Shown piece after piece: positions 21,648-32,212 of a stretch of 64,000 nucleotides of DNA (its first letter is position 1; every line of letters starts with the position of its first letter). This DNA comes from Mytilinidion resinicola (taxonomy: Eukaryota > Ascomycota > Dothideomycetes > Mytilinidiales > Mytilinidiaceae). The notes under the pieces are model-generated. The model did no database searches and had not been told where the DNA came from. It saw only the letters and a program-made list of their open reading frames with translations. The stretch lies in the NCBI RefSeq assembly GCF_010093595.1, contig NW_022985438.1, forward strand, positions 1-64,000, given 5' to 3'. The translations under genes were made by a program, and so were the position numbers.

Positions 21648-22120
21648 TTAATACTCAAGCAAGTTCTTGATTGCGTGATACACCCCTGATTAGATTAGCA
21701 AAGACCTGAGGGATGTAAGACAGGATCAAAGACTTACTCGTCACGTCAGGAATAATAAACTGCTCATAAGCCAGTCCCGTATGCGTCGCCCAACCCGCAA
21801 CTCTCTTCACCGGCGCCTCAAGTCTCGTAAACGCGCCCTCCTGGATCGTCGCCGCGACCTCTGCACCGACACCCGCATTTTGCATACTCTCATGGACGAC
21901 CATAGCGCGTCCCGTTTTCCGTACACTATTCAAAACTGTTTCCCGGTCCCAGGGATAGATGGTCCGCAAATCGATCAGCTCAATGCTGCACCCGAAATCC
22001 GCCTCGGCCTTTTTAATCGCTGCTTCACAAGTATAGAGTGGCGTGCCGTATGACACGATTGTCATGTCTGAGCCCGTTTTCAGGACCTCAGCTTTATCGA
22101 GGGGTAGGACGTAGCCATCG
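21648..22120 (-). pseudogene. 3' fragment of branched-chain 2-oxoacid dehydrogenase E1-beta gene
   Basis: The minus strand encodes, from about 22120, GYVLPLDKAEVLKTGSDM, VSYGTPLYTCEAA, LIDLRTIYPWDRETV, VVHESMQNAGVGAEVAA and AGWATHTGLAYEQFIIPDV. This is the transketolase C-terminal domain of the mitochondrial BCKDH E1-beta subunit (valine, leucine and isoleucine breakdown). A 52-bp intron (21737-21686, GTAAGT..ATCAG) joins in phase to a last exon ending VYHAIKNLLEY and TAA at 21650-21648, the proper C-terminus of the family. The N-terminal two thirds (mitochondrial signal and thiamine-diphosphate domain) are absent: upstream of about 22120 the sequence turns into a minisatellite. The remaining frame has no stop, so the truncation may be fairly recent. 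The functional copy should be elsewhere. Confidence 0.85.
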
Positions 22121-22221
22121 ACGATGGTCGAGAATATGTGATGGTCGACGATGTGTGGTGGTCGAGGATGTGTGGTGGTCGAGGATATGTGACGGTCGAG
22201 GATGTGTGACGGTCGAGGATG
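22121..22221. repeat. 18-bp minisatellite (GTGGTCGAGGATRTGTG)n
   Basis: Five to six units of about 18 bp, with variants in GTGRYGGTCGAGGATRTG, begin exactly where homology to the E1-beta gene ends. Slippage in this array may mark the rearrangement breakpoint. Confidence 0.85.
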
Positions 22222-22826
22222 GCTCACCTGAGACCCCTACATCAGTCAGCATGCTTGGCGCGCCAAGCCTCATCCAGAGGAGCCGGGCCTGGCGGGGTCC
22301 GCTCGCGTATCCCGCTCACTTGCAGCTCTCACAGTTCTGCATTCTATCCCAATACCACACAGCTTTCTGTCGATAGACTCTACCTAACATCCAACTTCCG
22401 TCTATTTCCAGCGGATGGAACTTCAAGCCTGCCAGTGGACAACGCCGCACAGACCTTCAACCCAACGCACTCGCTCAACTGCAACGTACTCGCTCCTTCA
22501 GCTGGAACCACAGACTGTACCTGCTGTCGTCGAGACAGTCGGGCGCATAGACTAGTCCGAATATATCACCACGCTCGGTCGCCAGCTCCACGCCTTTCGC
22601 CTATAGTCAAGCCATTAAGTTAATCGAGCTCAAGGCCATCCTTCCCAGTTTTATCGCCCGCTCTAAGCGTTGTACTCCTTCCTCTCAATACAAACCAATA
22701 TCCTTGAAGTCCAGCGGATATCTCCCGCTTCCCGGCTATATATAGAACTCAATAGAAATATAGTTAATAGCTATTAGGCTCAGCCGGTAACACCACCTTA
22801 GAGGGCTAAAACTTATAGGTTGTATA
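22222..22826. other. Transition from ordinary to TA-rich DNA
   Basis: The first ~400 bp are ordinary. One plus-strand frame contains LEPQTVPAVVETVGRID and may be a decayed repeat protein, but no start or family can be given. From about 22640 the sequence becomes TA-rich. Confidence 0.4.
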
Positions 22827-24675
22827 ACGTATTCCACCACCGAGCCGGCCAAACCACCGAGCCGGCCACTTTTCCTTGGCACAACCAACACCATGTGCGC
22901 GCAGTCAATTTATTCGCAACCAGCTATAGAACTTGTGTACGACACACTTAGATCAGATTCAGAAGAAGCTTCTTGATCCTTTTTGCACGTACGCGCATTG
23001 TGCCCAGCCTCTCCACAGTTTCCACAGCGCCGTTGAGCTGGTAGAGCCCTATTTGCACCATCTCTACTACCCACCTTTTTCCGTGGATTAGATGCTCCAG
23101 ACACTTTAGCAGCTACGTACAACGCTGCTGTACCATACTCCATTGTACCGCCAGTCTGGATTCGCTTTCTTTTACGACCTTTACGCTTGGTTATCTCTGC
23201 TAGTTGCTCTTCAAGCTCTTTAACCCGGGCTTTGATAAGCACATTTTCGTGTAGCATCTCTTCAGCTCCTTTAATAAGCTTTAAGAAGCCTTTTTAGGCG
23301 GTTGTTGGTAACTGTACAAAGGAATTGCTTACTAGCCTTAACTGTGATCCAAATTCGTACGTATTGCTTAGGGTCTTTAATTACCATAGTGTTTCTAGTA
23401 GGGGTGCTAGTAGTAGGGTCCGTAACCGTATATTAAGGCGATTAAGAACTACCTGTGCGTTAATAGGAACTAATCCAGAGGCCTTAAAGGCCTTCTTGCA
23501 GTTCTTATACGTAAACATATTAAAAAACGCGTTTTTAAAGGCTGGTAGGAAGCCTTCTTTATTAATATAGTAAACGCGTCGGCGTGCTAAGTCTTATATA
23601 TATTAAGAGTACTTTAGCTTTAATAGCGAGAAGTATACTATATTAAGTAGCTAAAGTATATGCAATAAATACGCAGGCATACAGAGGGTAAGGATTTATT
23701 ATTTAATATAATAATCCTTAAAATCTTAGTTAAGGTGGCTCTTATAGCCGTCTAAAATTAGCAACCTATATAACCCTACCTAACGCGCCTTTATATACGT
23801 GTTAAAGTGCTTTAACTACTTAAGACTAAGCTTATTATTAGTCCAGCCGTTCTTAGAGATAGAGAGCTTCTAATTATATAGTATTTCTACTTTCTTATAC
23901 TATATAGAGATATAAATACATCCTTTCTAGATAATAAATAGTAGGATTATATATCCGGCAGCGCAGATGCTCTAGATAACTGTAACCTACTCTTAGTTAC
24001 CTAGTTAAATAAAATTAGGCCTTATATATCTCTCTAAACCTGTAACAACCTTTATTATACTAATTATACCTATTTAAAAGCCAGTTTTATTAAAGTTATA
24101 GATATTATCTAGGTGGATACTATACTTAGCTATAGTCTCTTACATAAAAGTAAACTATATATTAATAACCTCTAGGTTTTCCTAGAGTATTCTTTAGCGG
24201 TTCTTTACCTAATTAAAAGCTATTTTAAGCTCCTTTATATAAGATATAAACTGTTAAGTCCAGTTCTTACCTACTAGTATCCCACTACGCGCAGCTAGTA
24301 CTTTATCTGCTATATCTGCCACCTTATATAACCGGGGCGCAAATCCTTACAAGTCTAGGTTAAAGATATATTATATAATTATATGCTCTTCGGTCGCAGT
24401 AAGCTTTAGGCAGTTTAGTTATAATTAAGGTTAAAATATAATTTCGTGGAGCCGATTAGAGAGCCGCTAATATTGTACGTTAAAGGCTGCTGCAGCGCGT
24501 TATATAGTCCTAAATTAACTAAAGGTAAAGGCTTAAAGCGCAAGATTAATACTGCCTTTTTACTAAAATAGATAATCGCTGCGTTGTTAATATATTGCTG
24601 TGTAAATATAGTATTGGTTATGCTAAGGAAAAGTAGCCGGCTTAGTAGTTTAGCCGGCTTAGTAGTGGAATACGT
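22827..24675 (-). mobile_element. Pogo/Tc1-like DNA transposon, copy 1 (1849 bp)
   Basis: The element starts ACGTATTCCACC, ends mirror-wise GGAATACGT, and is flanked by TA on both sides (22825-22826 and 24676-24677). Terminal inverted repeats of about 65 bp differ only by C/T or G/A transitions. The left repeat holds two perfect 14-bp copies of CCACCGAGCCGGCC three bases apart, probably transposase binding sites. The transposase lies on the minus strand and is degraded by RIP over most of its length. The left ~430 bp, including its C-terminus, are much less mutated. Confidence 0.92.
22910..24450 (-). pseudogene. DDE transposase relic with C-terminal zinc knuckle
   Basis: The only open part (22910-23257) is the C-terminus: a coiled coil (LIKARVKELEEQLAEI), a basic KRKGRKRKRIQ segment, and a CCHC knuckle CGNCGEAGHNARTC followed by a Ser-rich tail. 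Upstream on the same strand the frame is broken by many TAG/TAA. The start near 24450 is approximate. The domain order matches fungal pogo-like transposases. The ATG of the open part is internal, so this is not a small gene. A colinear copy lies at 33540. Confidence 0.75.
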
Positions 24676-24677
24676 TA

Positions 24678-27600
24678 TATATATTGTTAATTACAACTAT
24701 AAGCTGTATTTAATTACTTAGTTAGGGTTACCTAAGTACCCTAATTTTATAAAGTTTCCTAACCTTAAAAATATTAAGGTTTCTTCTATTTAGCAAAGCC
24801 TCTATATTGCTAAAACCTAGAGAGATTTAACTTTACTTAATTATAGTTCCCACGCGTTAATTAGAACTACTAATAATAAGGCTTTCCTAATTTTTAAACT
24901 TACCTATCTAGATAAGCAGTCTATTATACTTATATAGTATAAGTTTAAGATTCTTAATTAATTAGCAATACTTAAAGTACTTGTTGTTGCGGTTTATACC
25001 TAGCCTTTACTTAATAAAAAAGTTATTTATAGCTATTAGATAAAGATACTTTTTAAACTCTAACTACTAGATTTATAGTCCTATAGGAATAAAGTCTAGC
25101 ATGCTTTTTATCGTTTCTATTCTGCAGGCTATTATTATAGAAATATAAGTCCTAGCAATATTATAAAGAATAGAGGCGGAAAAATTACTTTAGTTAATTT
25201 TAGCTTTACAGGTTAACTAGAAAGTAATATCCTATTATATATTCTAAGTTAGGTATATACTAACGGCGTTTTCGATATTAAAACTAATATAGGAGCATTT
25301 AAAAGGTTTATATAGTTTTATATAGCTTCTACTACTTCTATAGTAGGTAAAATTAGTCTATAGCTAATATATATTAGGAATTTATTAAAATAATAACTGT
25401 TTTAATACTAAGTTATCTAATAAAATATAAGACCCTATATACCCTTATACTTATTTTCGCATTATTTTAATAACTATAAGGCCGGCGAGAGTATAGTAGA
25501 TATATATTGCTATATTAACTTTAAGCGCGACAGCTATATAGCTTAGAAAATAGTTACTAGCAATATAGGTATATATAGAAGTATAGATATTATATTTCCT
25601 TACTTTATAAGCGTAACTAAGCCTATCTAACCCCTTAGCAAGGTAATAAAGGAGCGTGTTATATAGCTATTTATCTAACTGCTGCACCTGCTGCTGCTAT
25701 ACCTGCTATATAAAGGAGAATAGTAGGGTTTAAAGGTATTACTTAGGAAAAAGGTGTCTAAAATCTATAGAGCTTTAGAAGTGCAATACTAGAATTAATT
25801 ATAAAACAACCTTGCTTAGTAAATTCTAAGTTATTATATTTTAATAAAGAAAGTAGTATACTATACCCCTAATTTCTAGATTAGTTCTATAGTTTATAGT
25901 CTATATACTAGCCCGAAAAATATATAATTAGTTGCTCTTTAATACTAGTATATTTAGGTGTACCTTGCTTACCGCAAGTTTTAACACCGCCTACTTTAAC
26001 TACGCAGCTGCAATTTAACTATTATCTAACCTCTTATATATATATATTAAAATTAATAATTTAAAATCGGTAAGTTGGAATTAGTAAGCCCTAAAGGTTT
26101 AGGTGCAGTAATAAATTTTATATAGAGAAAAGTAAGACAACCCGCTAGATTTAGACTAAGATATTAGTAAGTAAGCCTGTAAATAAATTAAGAGGATAGG
26201 GTATAAAAAGATTAAATAGCGTTCTATATTATATTAAAGTGCAAATATTAGGTTCTAATTAGCTAAAGAGTAATAAGTTATAAGTAAGAAGGATTAAGGC
26301 TTAGTTAAATATATATAGGCTTAACCTTTACAGGATTAGGCGGCAGCTTTTAAATAGTTTAGAGCTATATCTGCTAGTATAAATAGGCGGATAATCTAAA
26401 ATAACTATAACCCCCGGTCTTAATATATATATATATATAGTTTCCGGTAAAACTTATACTTTTACTTACCTATACTTACTAATAGATTCTGGAATTTAAA
26501 CGGAGTTAAGGCCGGATTATATTATAATTAAGGAATAAGCAGAGGCGCCCGGCGTAACCTAACAGCGTTCTATACTAAGCCTAAGCTAGGTTAAAGCATA
26601 CGGCTACTATAGACCCTGCTACCTTTACTAGTTAGGCAACTCTACTAACTCCACCGCGCTGCACCTCTACGCCGCACTAATATAGTTGTATTCTCTTAAC
26701 GTACTAAGCTATAACACCCTTAGCTAAGCAGCACAGCAGTATAGCAGCACGGCGGTAAGCAGCAGGTATAGTAGTAAGGATATCCTATTAAACTATATTA
26801 TCGGTTAAACTTTTCTAAAGGCCCTAGCTTATCTATTATAGAACTATTAGCGCTAACCCTATATATATTGCAGGATATAGTAAGCTGCGTACTAAAAAGG
26901 CGCTGCTCCCCGCCCGCCTCTTAAGTAGTCCCCTATTTTATTTATAATTACTAGATGCTTAAACTATAACTTTTAGGTCCACGCAAATATTAACGCCTAG
27001 AGCGGTTTTAACTAAATAAAGTATTGCAACTAGTATTAAAAAAGCAGAGGCTTAGCTATTATAGTAGATCCTAACCACCGGCGGTATTTTAGGATAAATT
27101 ATTAAAGATCTGGATAATAAAACAAGTATTAAGAGAGCTAGACTAAAGAAATACTTAAGCTACTCTAAACCTACCCTGTTTACTATATTAATAAATCCGC
27201 CGGCCGGCTACTTAAAACTTCCTTACTTAGTTAAAGAAAAATTGCTAAACTGCCTAAAATACCGCTAACTACCTTTACTATTGCGATTTAAGAACCCTTA
27301 AAAATATAAAGCTATTTACTAAATATAGTAGTCTAGACCTGTTGGACCTAAGGAATATATATACTATAAAATACTTATTAACTAGCGCTAAAGCTAATAA
27401 CGCTTTCTAGTACCCTAAACCTATCCCTTTTTCTAATTATATAATAAGCTTAAGCTAGTCTAGTTTTTAAAACTAATAATAGGGTTTAGTAAATCCCTTA
27501 AGCACTAAACCTACTATAAATATAATAAAGATAAAAAGTACTAGGGTTTATAACCGTGATTTTCAACAACACCTTATTAATAACGCTGTTTATCCTTATA
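24678..27600. other. TA-rich RIP block
   Basis: Apart from the kinase-like relic near 25 kb, I see no recognisable gene. A patch at 26450-26800 has more CG-containing sequence but no readable frame. The block ends abruptly near 27640. Confidence 0.7.
24760..25320 (+). pseudogene. Kinase-like gene relic (RIP-mutated)
   Basis: A plus-strand frame with many TAG/TAA can be followed for about 180 codons. Near 25130-25215 it reads YRNISPSNIIKNRGGKITL followed by VNFSFTG. This closely resembles the catalytic loop plus metal-binding loop of protein-kinase-like or APH-like enzymes (H-x-D-I-x-x-x-N ... I-D-F-x-F-A-G) once G-to-A changes are allowed (D to N, H to Y). It starts within about 80 bp of the transposon at 22827-24675, so the transposon may have split the gene. 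Family level only; no function is implied. Confidence 0.5.
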
Positions 27601-27674
27601 GTTATAGATATCTAGATAGCAGTATGCCTGCAAAGCTAAATAATTGGGGGGGGATTAACCAAAGATTAGCGTAA

Positions 27675-29084
27675 CCTTGGCCTTCTCTCTCGCCATCTAA
27701 ATTTACTGATAAAGAGTTTGAAAACTTTGTGCAGGCTGATGCGGATGCCGCCAAAGAAAAGCAGGTTTCAGAATCCGTGATTCCTATCATCGAGGGCAAG
27801 ATCGCGGACGCGAGATGCCGCTCAGGAGGAATCCCGTTCACCAATCTCGATCCTCTTACGGACGGCACGCTTAAACCCGGGAACCCAGACGTCTACTACG
27901 GCGCGCGCCCGGAACAGCTCGCTCGAAAAGTCCGCGACAAGCTTGGCGGCAGAATTATTCCTTCAACGCAGCACGACCTTCCCCTCGCGCCAAACTTTTT
28001 CCTGGCGGCCAAGGGGCCAGATGGATCTGCTGCTGTGGCCAAACGACAGGCTTGTTACGACGGCGTATTGGGAGCGAGAGGCATGAACAGTCTTCAGTCA
28101 TACGGGAAAGGCGAGCCTGTTTCTGACAACAACGCTTATACTATTACGTCGATTTACCACAATGGCCAGCTCCAGATGTACACCAGCCACCCCACTCAGC
28201 CATCTACTCCTGGGGGCCGTCCAGAGTACCACATGACTCAGCTAAATACTTGGGGAATGACCGGCAATCCCGAAACTTTTCGGCAGGGAGCTGGCGCGTT
28301 CAGGAACGCGCGAGATTGGGCAAAAGAGCAGAGGGACAAGGCGATTGAGCAGGCGAACGAGAGAGCAATGGATCAGACTCAGCCAGAACAGCCAGAGGGT
28401 CGCTCTGAATACCACATGACCCAGCTGAGATCCTTTGCTATGACCGATACTGCTGAGACTTTCCGACAGGGTGCTGGGGCGTATAGGAATTTAAGAGACT
28501 GGGCAAAAGAGCAGAGGGACGAAGCCATTCGACAAGCGAACGAGAGAGCTGACCCCGTTGAAGCTGAAGCACCAGCACCGACAGGTGATCTAGCGGGTGA
28601 TGCATCAGGCGCTAGCCCTGCTTCAAGTTTCGTGACAGCAGTGTCGGATACAGAAGCCTACACCACAAGTGGAGTGTTTCAGACGTCGCCGAATGGAGAT
28701 TCTAATACATGGGGGGACTTCGAGGAATCCGATAGTTCAACAGAGGAGCTGGATTACAGACCACCGGCTAAACGTTCCAGCAGGCGTTCTAAGCCCCCAC
28801 AGACCGAGCCAAAGCGACGCAACGCCGGTGAATCTACCGACGGCTCACACAGCCATGGACCCGTTTCGCAAAGCTCCCCGGCAAACGTTGCAACAACTCA
28901 GCAGCGCGAAGAGTGGTCATGGACAGATGGCAAATTTCAATGTCGCAAAGGGCAGACACTTGTAAAGGAGCAGAGCGATGCTCCGGCTGATGTGTGGGTT
29001 TACTATGATCAAGGCTGGCCTGGTCAAGGAGAGAAGAAATGGAGGCATTGGATGTCGGCCACGCGTGAAATCCTATATTCATGA
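27675..29084 (+). CDS. Fungal dispersed-family protein, N-terminus missing, internal duplication
   Basis: The open frame runs from just after a TAA at 27672-27674 to TGA at 29082-29084, with no plausible ATG near its beginning. It opens PWPSLSPSKFTDKEFENFV, continues with GGIPFTNLDPLTDGTLKPGN and LGGRIIPSTQHDLPLAPNFF, then RQACYDGVLGARGMNSLQSY and DNNAYTITSIYHNGQLQMY. I recall this as a common uncharacterised family often near fungal transposons (perhaps DUF7924-like). A block from GRPEYHMTQL to QANERA is repeated 61 codons later (GRSEYHMTQL to QANERA). The tail is Ser/Arg-rich and ends WSWTDGKFQCRKGQTLV...HWMSATREILYS. The upstream part of the gene lies in the RIP block and is lost, so this is probably a truncated gene. 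Confidence 0.6.
   Translation, partial: PWPSLSPSKFTDKEFENFVQADADAAKEKQVSESVIPIIEGKIADARCRSGGIPFTNLDPLTDGTLKPGNPDVYYGARPEQLARKVRDKLGGRIIPSTQHDLPLAPNFFLAAKGPDGSAAVAKRQACYDGVLGARGMNSLQSYGKGEPVSDNNAYTITSIYHNGQLQMYTSHPTQPSTPGGRPEYHMTQLNTWGMTGNPETFRQGAGAFRNARDWAKEQRDKAIEQANERAMDQTQPEQPEGRSEYHMTQLRSFAMTDTAETFRQGAGAYRNLRDWAKEQRDEAIRQANERADPVEAEAPAPTGDLAGDASGASPASSFVTAVSDTEAYTTSGVFQTSPNGDSNTWGDFEESDSSTEELDYRPPAKRSSRRSKPPQTEPKRRNAGESTDGSHSHGPVSQSSPANVATTQQREEWSWTDGKFQCRKGQTLVKEQSDAPADVWVYYDQGWPGQGEKKWRHWMSATREILYS
28215..28560 (+). repeat. In-frame tandem duplication, 183-bp period
   Basis: Two successive copies (about 28215-28377 and 28398-28560) encode the YHMTQL...FRQGAGA[FY]RN...RDWAKEQRD[KE]AI[ER]QANERA block. 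Divergence shows that it is not a recent duplication. Confidence 0.8.
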
Positions 29085-29315
29085 CGGCAGAGGTTTTCGT
29101 TGAATACTTGTTCATTCTGTTGAACTGTTAAATTCCGAGGGTAGTAATTCACTCGATTATCACAGCGCTATTTGCTTTGGGCGGGCATCGCCATTACGGT
29201 GAGGACTAGGATTAACGCAGGTCGAGTCACACGTGATGTCGCATCTGGATCAGCGCCATCTACAGCTTCCAAACGCCGCGAGGCAACAAGCCCGTCGGCC
29301 GGTTGCGCTGCTGGA
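29085..29315. other. Downstream of the truncated gene
   Basis: Probably the 3' flank of the preceding gene, running into the longer part of repeat B. On the minus strand the gag-like frame starting at 29362 (MNTIMETENGGALN) stays open to 29168. Confidence 0.4.
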
Positions 29316-29475
29316 GTCTTGTTCAGCGCCCCGCCATTTTCGGTCTCCATGATTGTATTCATTTGTGCAGCTCAGTAGAGATCAGTTCGAATCTGAAACT
29401 GCGAGCCAGAAGCATTTTTACGCGCGATCGTCCGTAGTCGCTTCAAGGCAGAGCAGGTAGACGAGGGTGGGGTTC
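29316..29475 (-). repeat. Dispersed repeat B, copy 2 (inverted)
   Basis: It is the reverse complement of 8846-9010 with about 15-20% differences. It includes the gag-like ATG (29362, minus) and, on the plus strand, a GTTCGAATC box (29385-29393) preceded by AGCTCAGTAGAG. Confidence 0.75.
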
Positions 29476-29512
29476 TGAGAGGGTCTGTTGACTGCCGGTG
29501 GAGGAGATGGGC

Positions 29513-29650
29513 AGCTAAAAATAGAGGAACGAGTTCAAGACTGGTGCCGGAAACGGGATCCACAGCGGGAACCAGAACGGGACCCTTTGAAACCTGGGCA
29601 CATCCGAAACCCTGCAAAATCCCGGCTTGGACCGGAGCCGACAGTTCCGG
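29513..29650 (+). repeat. Dispersed repeat A, copy 2
   Basis: Same orientation as 8016-8155. Here A directly follows inverted B, whereas in copy 1 about 700 bp separate A from B in direct orientation, so at least one locus is rearranged. Confidence 0.75.
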
Positions 29651-30316
29651 ACGAATATCGAACTCGGTTTTGAACCCGAGGATCAGCCGGTTCACCACTA
29701 CGAGATTGCATCACGATCGTGATTTCGTCGAGCCCTCTTGATAGCAAATCTTATCGTTCTCGCCGCCCACTTATCCATTACATCTCTTATTCCATAGCAC
29801 AAAGTCGCGGGCACCTTTTTTGTGAGGCTCGATTCCTCCGCTAGAATATGTATAGGACCATCTGAGCCAGGGCGTGGGCAGAAAGCCGTGTCTTGCTTAC
29901 GCTAGCCAAATATCTGCTTGTTATTCTCTGATTAGGCCTGCGTCCCTCAGGTCTCAGGTTCACGAATCATTATCTACAGGCAACGCTCAAGCTGCTTGGA
30001 ACTGGCCCATCTCCCTATCACGGCAAGAATCGATTCGTTCCCAGAAAGGAGAGCTTAAGTATTTGGGAGCTTGTCGTCCAGGTGTCAAAAAGGAAGGACA
30101 CGAAACGTTCAATATCTACCGATTCCCGGGACTATAACAGTCCGCAGACAAAGGAGCCCCAGGGTTCCATCACCAAGACGCTCCGCTAGAGCCCCGTTAA
30201 AATCTCTTTTCGCCCTAATGTCCAAATTGAACCTCATAGACAAGAGAAAGAGTAGAGAGTATGTCAAAGACAGTGCACCGAGGCGTTCTTCGAAGCTAAT
30301 ATCATTTATCGTCAGC
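29651..30316. other. Intergenic
   Basis: Ordinary composition. No gene or repeat can be supported. Confidence 0.45.
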
Positions 30317-30865
30317 TCAGGGCACTGAGCTGGCGGCTCCGCTGGCTGCTCGACTGGCTGGGCCGGCTCCTCCGCCGGCTAGCTCCTCTGGCTCCTTGAT
30401 ATGGGCGTCTTTAATTGCGACATCACAACATCGGTATTCCTGATAATCACACTGTTGATCGACCCAAATAACATAAGGGTTGAATTCCTCGATAGCTGAA
30501 TGGCGAAGGAGGACCCGGACCATTGATTCGTCGTCTTTGAGCCCAAGACCCGAAGCCTTCTGTGGCCAATAGGTAACGATATGGCGGTTTTGGTTAAGGT
30601 CGCATTTGCGTCTCTCGATAAAACGTTTAAGATCATTCGTATCCCGCGGGAACCAAGAGCGCCGGGTAGGATTTTCATTTCGGAAACCCATTTCAGGACC
30701 TCTGGATGGATTGTATCGCGAGACGATTTTGCTATCAAAGTTAGCTCTTATATTTGATCGTGTGAATGTACCAGGCTGACCGTAGTGTTCAAGTCTAGAG
30801 ATAGAGGCTCGCAATGTCTGGCCTTTGCCGTTATATTGTGTGGGAGATCTGCCAGCATGTCGCTC
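30317..30865 (-). CDS. Hypothetical protein, 3' part
   Basis: A minus-strand frame is open from 30865 to the stop at 30317. It reads SRLEHYGQPGTFTRSNIRA, WFPRDTNDLKRFIERR, GLKDDESMVRVLLRHSAIEE and NPYVIWVDQQCDYQEYRCCD, then an Ala/Gly/Pro-rich tail. The non-repetitive composition and Cys/Trp content suggest a real protein. No ATG begins the frame; an acceptor-like CAG near 30850 may mark the start of the last exon. I do not recognise the family. Confidence 0.45.
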   Translation of the reverse strand, partial: ERHAGRSPTQYNGKGQTLRASISRLEHYGQPGTFTRSNIRANFDSKIVSRYNPSRGPEMGFRNENPTRRSWFPRDTNDLKRFIERRKCDLNQNRHIVTYWPQKASGLGLKDDESMVRVLLRHSAIEEFNPYVIWVDQQCDYQEYRCCDVAIKDAHIKEPEELAGGGAGPASRAASGAASSVP

Positions 30866-31948
30866 TCATTCGGGGTAGTATTACTAGATGCTGGCAATTA
30901 GGTTTTTAATTTAGATTCCAGAAACTGACATTATTGTTTCGCCTCTGATATTAATGGGGCGCTTTCTTGTTGGTGGCGTATGGAGACGGGCAGGCGAAGG
31001 CGGGGTTGTTCAAACTGCTGCACTTGTTATGCAAGTTGCACGTCGTCTTATTCGGCGTCCTTGGTTCGAAATTTGTTCCAGCTGCTGCTAGTGGCGCCGA
31101 GAGACAGCCAAGTGAAGGCGGGTTGTTCCAGCCTGCGGCAACCCCAGGTCTTGAGCAAGTTTCTGGAATCTAAATTGCCGGCCAATCGCCAGCTTTTAGA
31201 AACCTTGTTAGAATTCGTTGGCACATTCACAGCAGATCATGGGTTTCATTCAGTCCGCCCTGGGAATGTATGGTCAGGATGAAGATGGCGGTCATGGGCG
31301 AGGGATGCACCATCGGAGGCGGGGTCGAGTCGCACCCCAACAGCCAGGCGGCGATGTCGGACCGTGACTGCTGGGGAGCATGCTGCAGGCGGTCAAGCGG
31401 GATGGGGACGGGACTACAGGTTGCGCGGATGTACAAGGATTTTTGTTTATATAGGGGGTTTACAATCAAGGAACGGAAGGCAGTAACTTGCGAGAGCTCA
31501 GCTCCTGCAAATGTGCTTGGCTAGGCAAAGGTAACCGTACGCTCTCTTCCCCCCTAAACGCAGCTTAGCGTATCCGGGCCGACTCCTCCGGCCAAGTCCT
31601 GCCGGAACATCAAAACTCAACCACGGACTTGCGCGCTTCTCTACACCAACATTCGTCCTCGAGCAGCCTTACGATCACGTTTAGTCAGCACCTAAGAGGC
31701 GTGGTCGGCCGACAGGCTTGAATCTCAGGTGCTTGTTGCTTTCATGAGCTATTTTCTCACTTTGGTCATGAGACGCGGTGAAGAATATCACACATAGAAA
31801 CTGGCATCCCATTGCTTGCTTTGGGCAAAGTAGCCAAATAACTGTAATTGCGTAGCTGATATTCATTCCAGAATAGCCAACCCAGACCGGCAGCTAGCTC
31901 TCAGAAGATATCCCCTTGCTGCATACCCTTGCCACGATAGCTTCTCAC
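30866..31948. other. Intergenic
   Basis: Several frames of 60-100 codons occur, but their overlap on both strands and lack of motifs argue against coding. Two similar GAAGGCGGG(G)TTGTTC stretches at about 30995 and 31115 hint at a small local duplication. Confidence 0.4.
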
Positions 31949-32212
31949 TCAAGATTCGAATAGATGAAGTCCCATAGCTCTAGCTTCAGACTCTGTCATT
32001 GTTCGCATGTACTCGTTCAAATAGGTTACTCCATCTTGGCGGCCTTCTGAGGTAGCATTGCCATCGGTTCGGTCATGGGTTCTGTCTACCTCTACATTGG
32101 TGCCGTTCGTATTTTGACCTCCGGCTTGGTCATTGCTCGCGTGGGCAGTGATCTGCTGGCCCCTTTGAGCAGGAGTGCTTGGAGCAGGAGGGTTCGACTG
32201 GTCGCCCGACAT
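31949..32212 (-). CDS. Small hypothetical protein (87 aa)
   Basis: The ATG at 32212 opens a hydrophilic, Asn/Gln/Thr-rich protein beginning MSGDQSNPPAPSTPAQRGQQ and ending LNEYMRTMTESEARAMGLHL plus three residues. The frame extends upstream without a better ATG. No domain is recognised. The C-terminal helix-like segment is the only part likely to be ordered. Confidence 0.4.
   Translation of the reverse strand: MSGDQSNPPAPSTPAQRGQQITAHASNDQAGGQNTNGTNVEVDRTHDRTDGNATSEGRQDGVTYLNEYMRTMTESEARAMGLHLFES

Noticed and set aside
22910..23257. Stand-alone 115-aa zinc-knuckle protein
   Set aside because: It is the C-terminal end of the transposase inside an element with clear terminal repeats; the ATG is internal.
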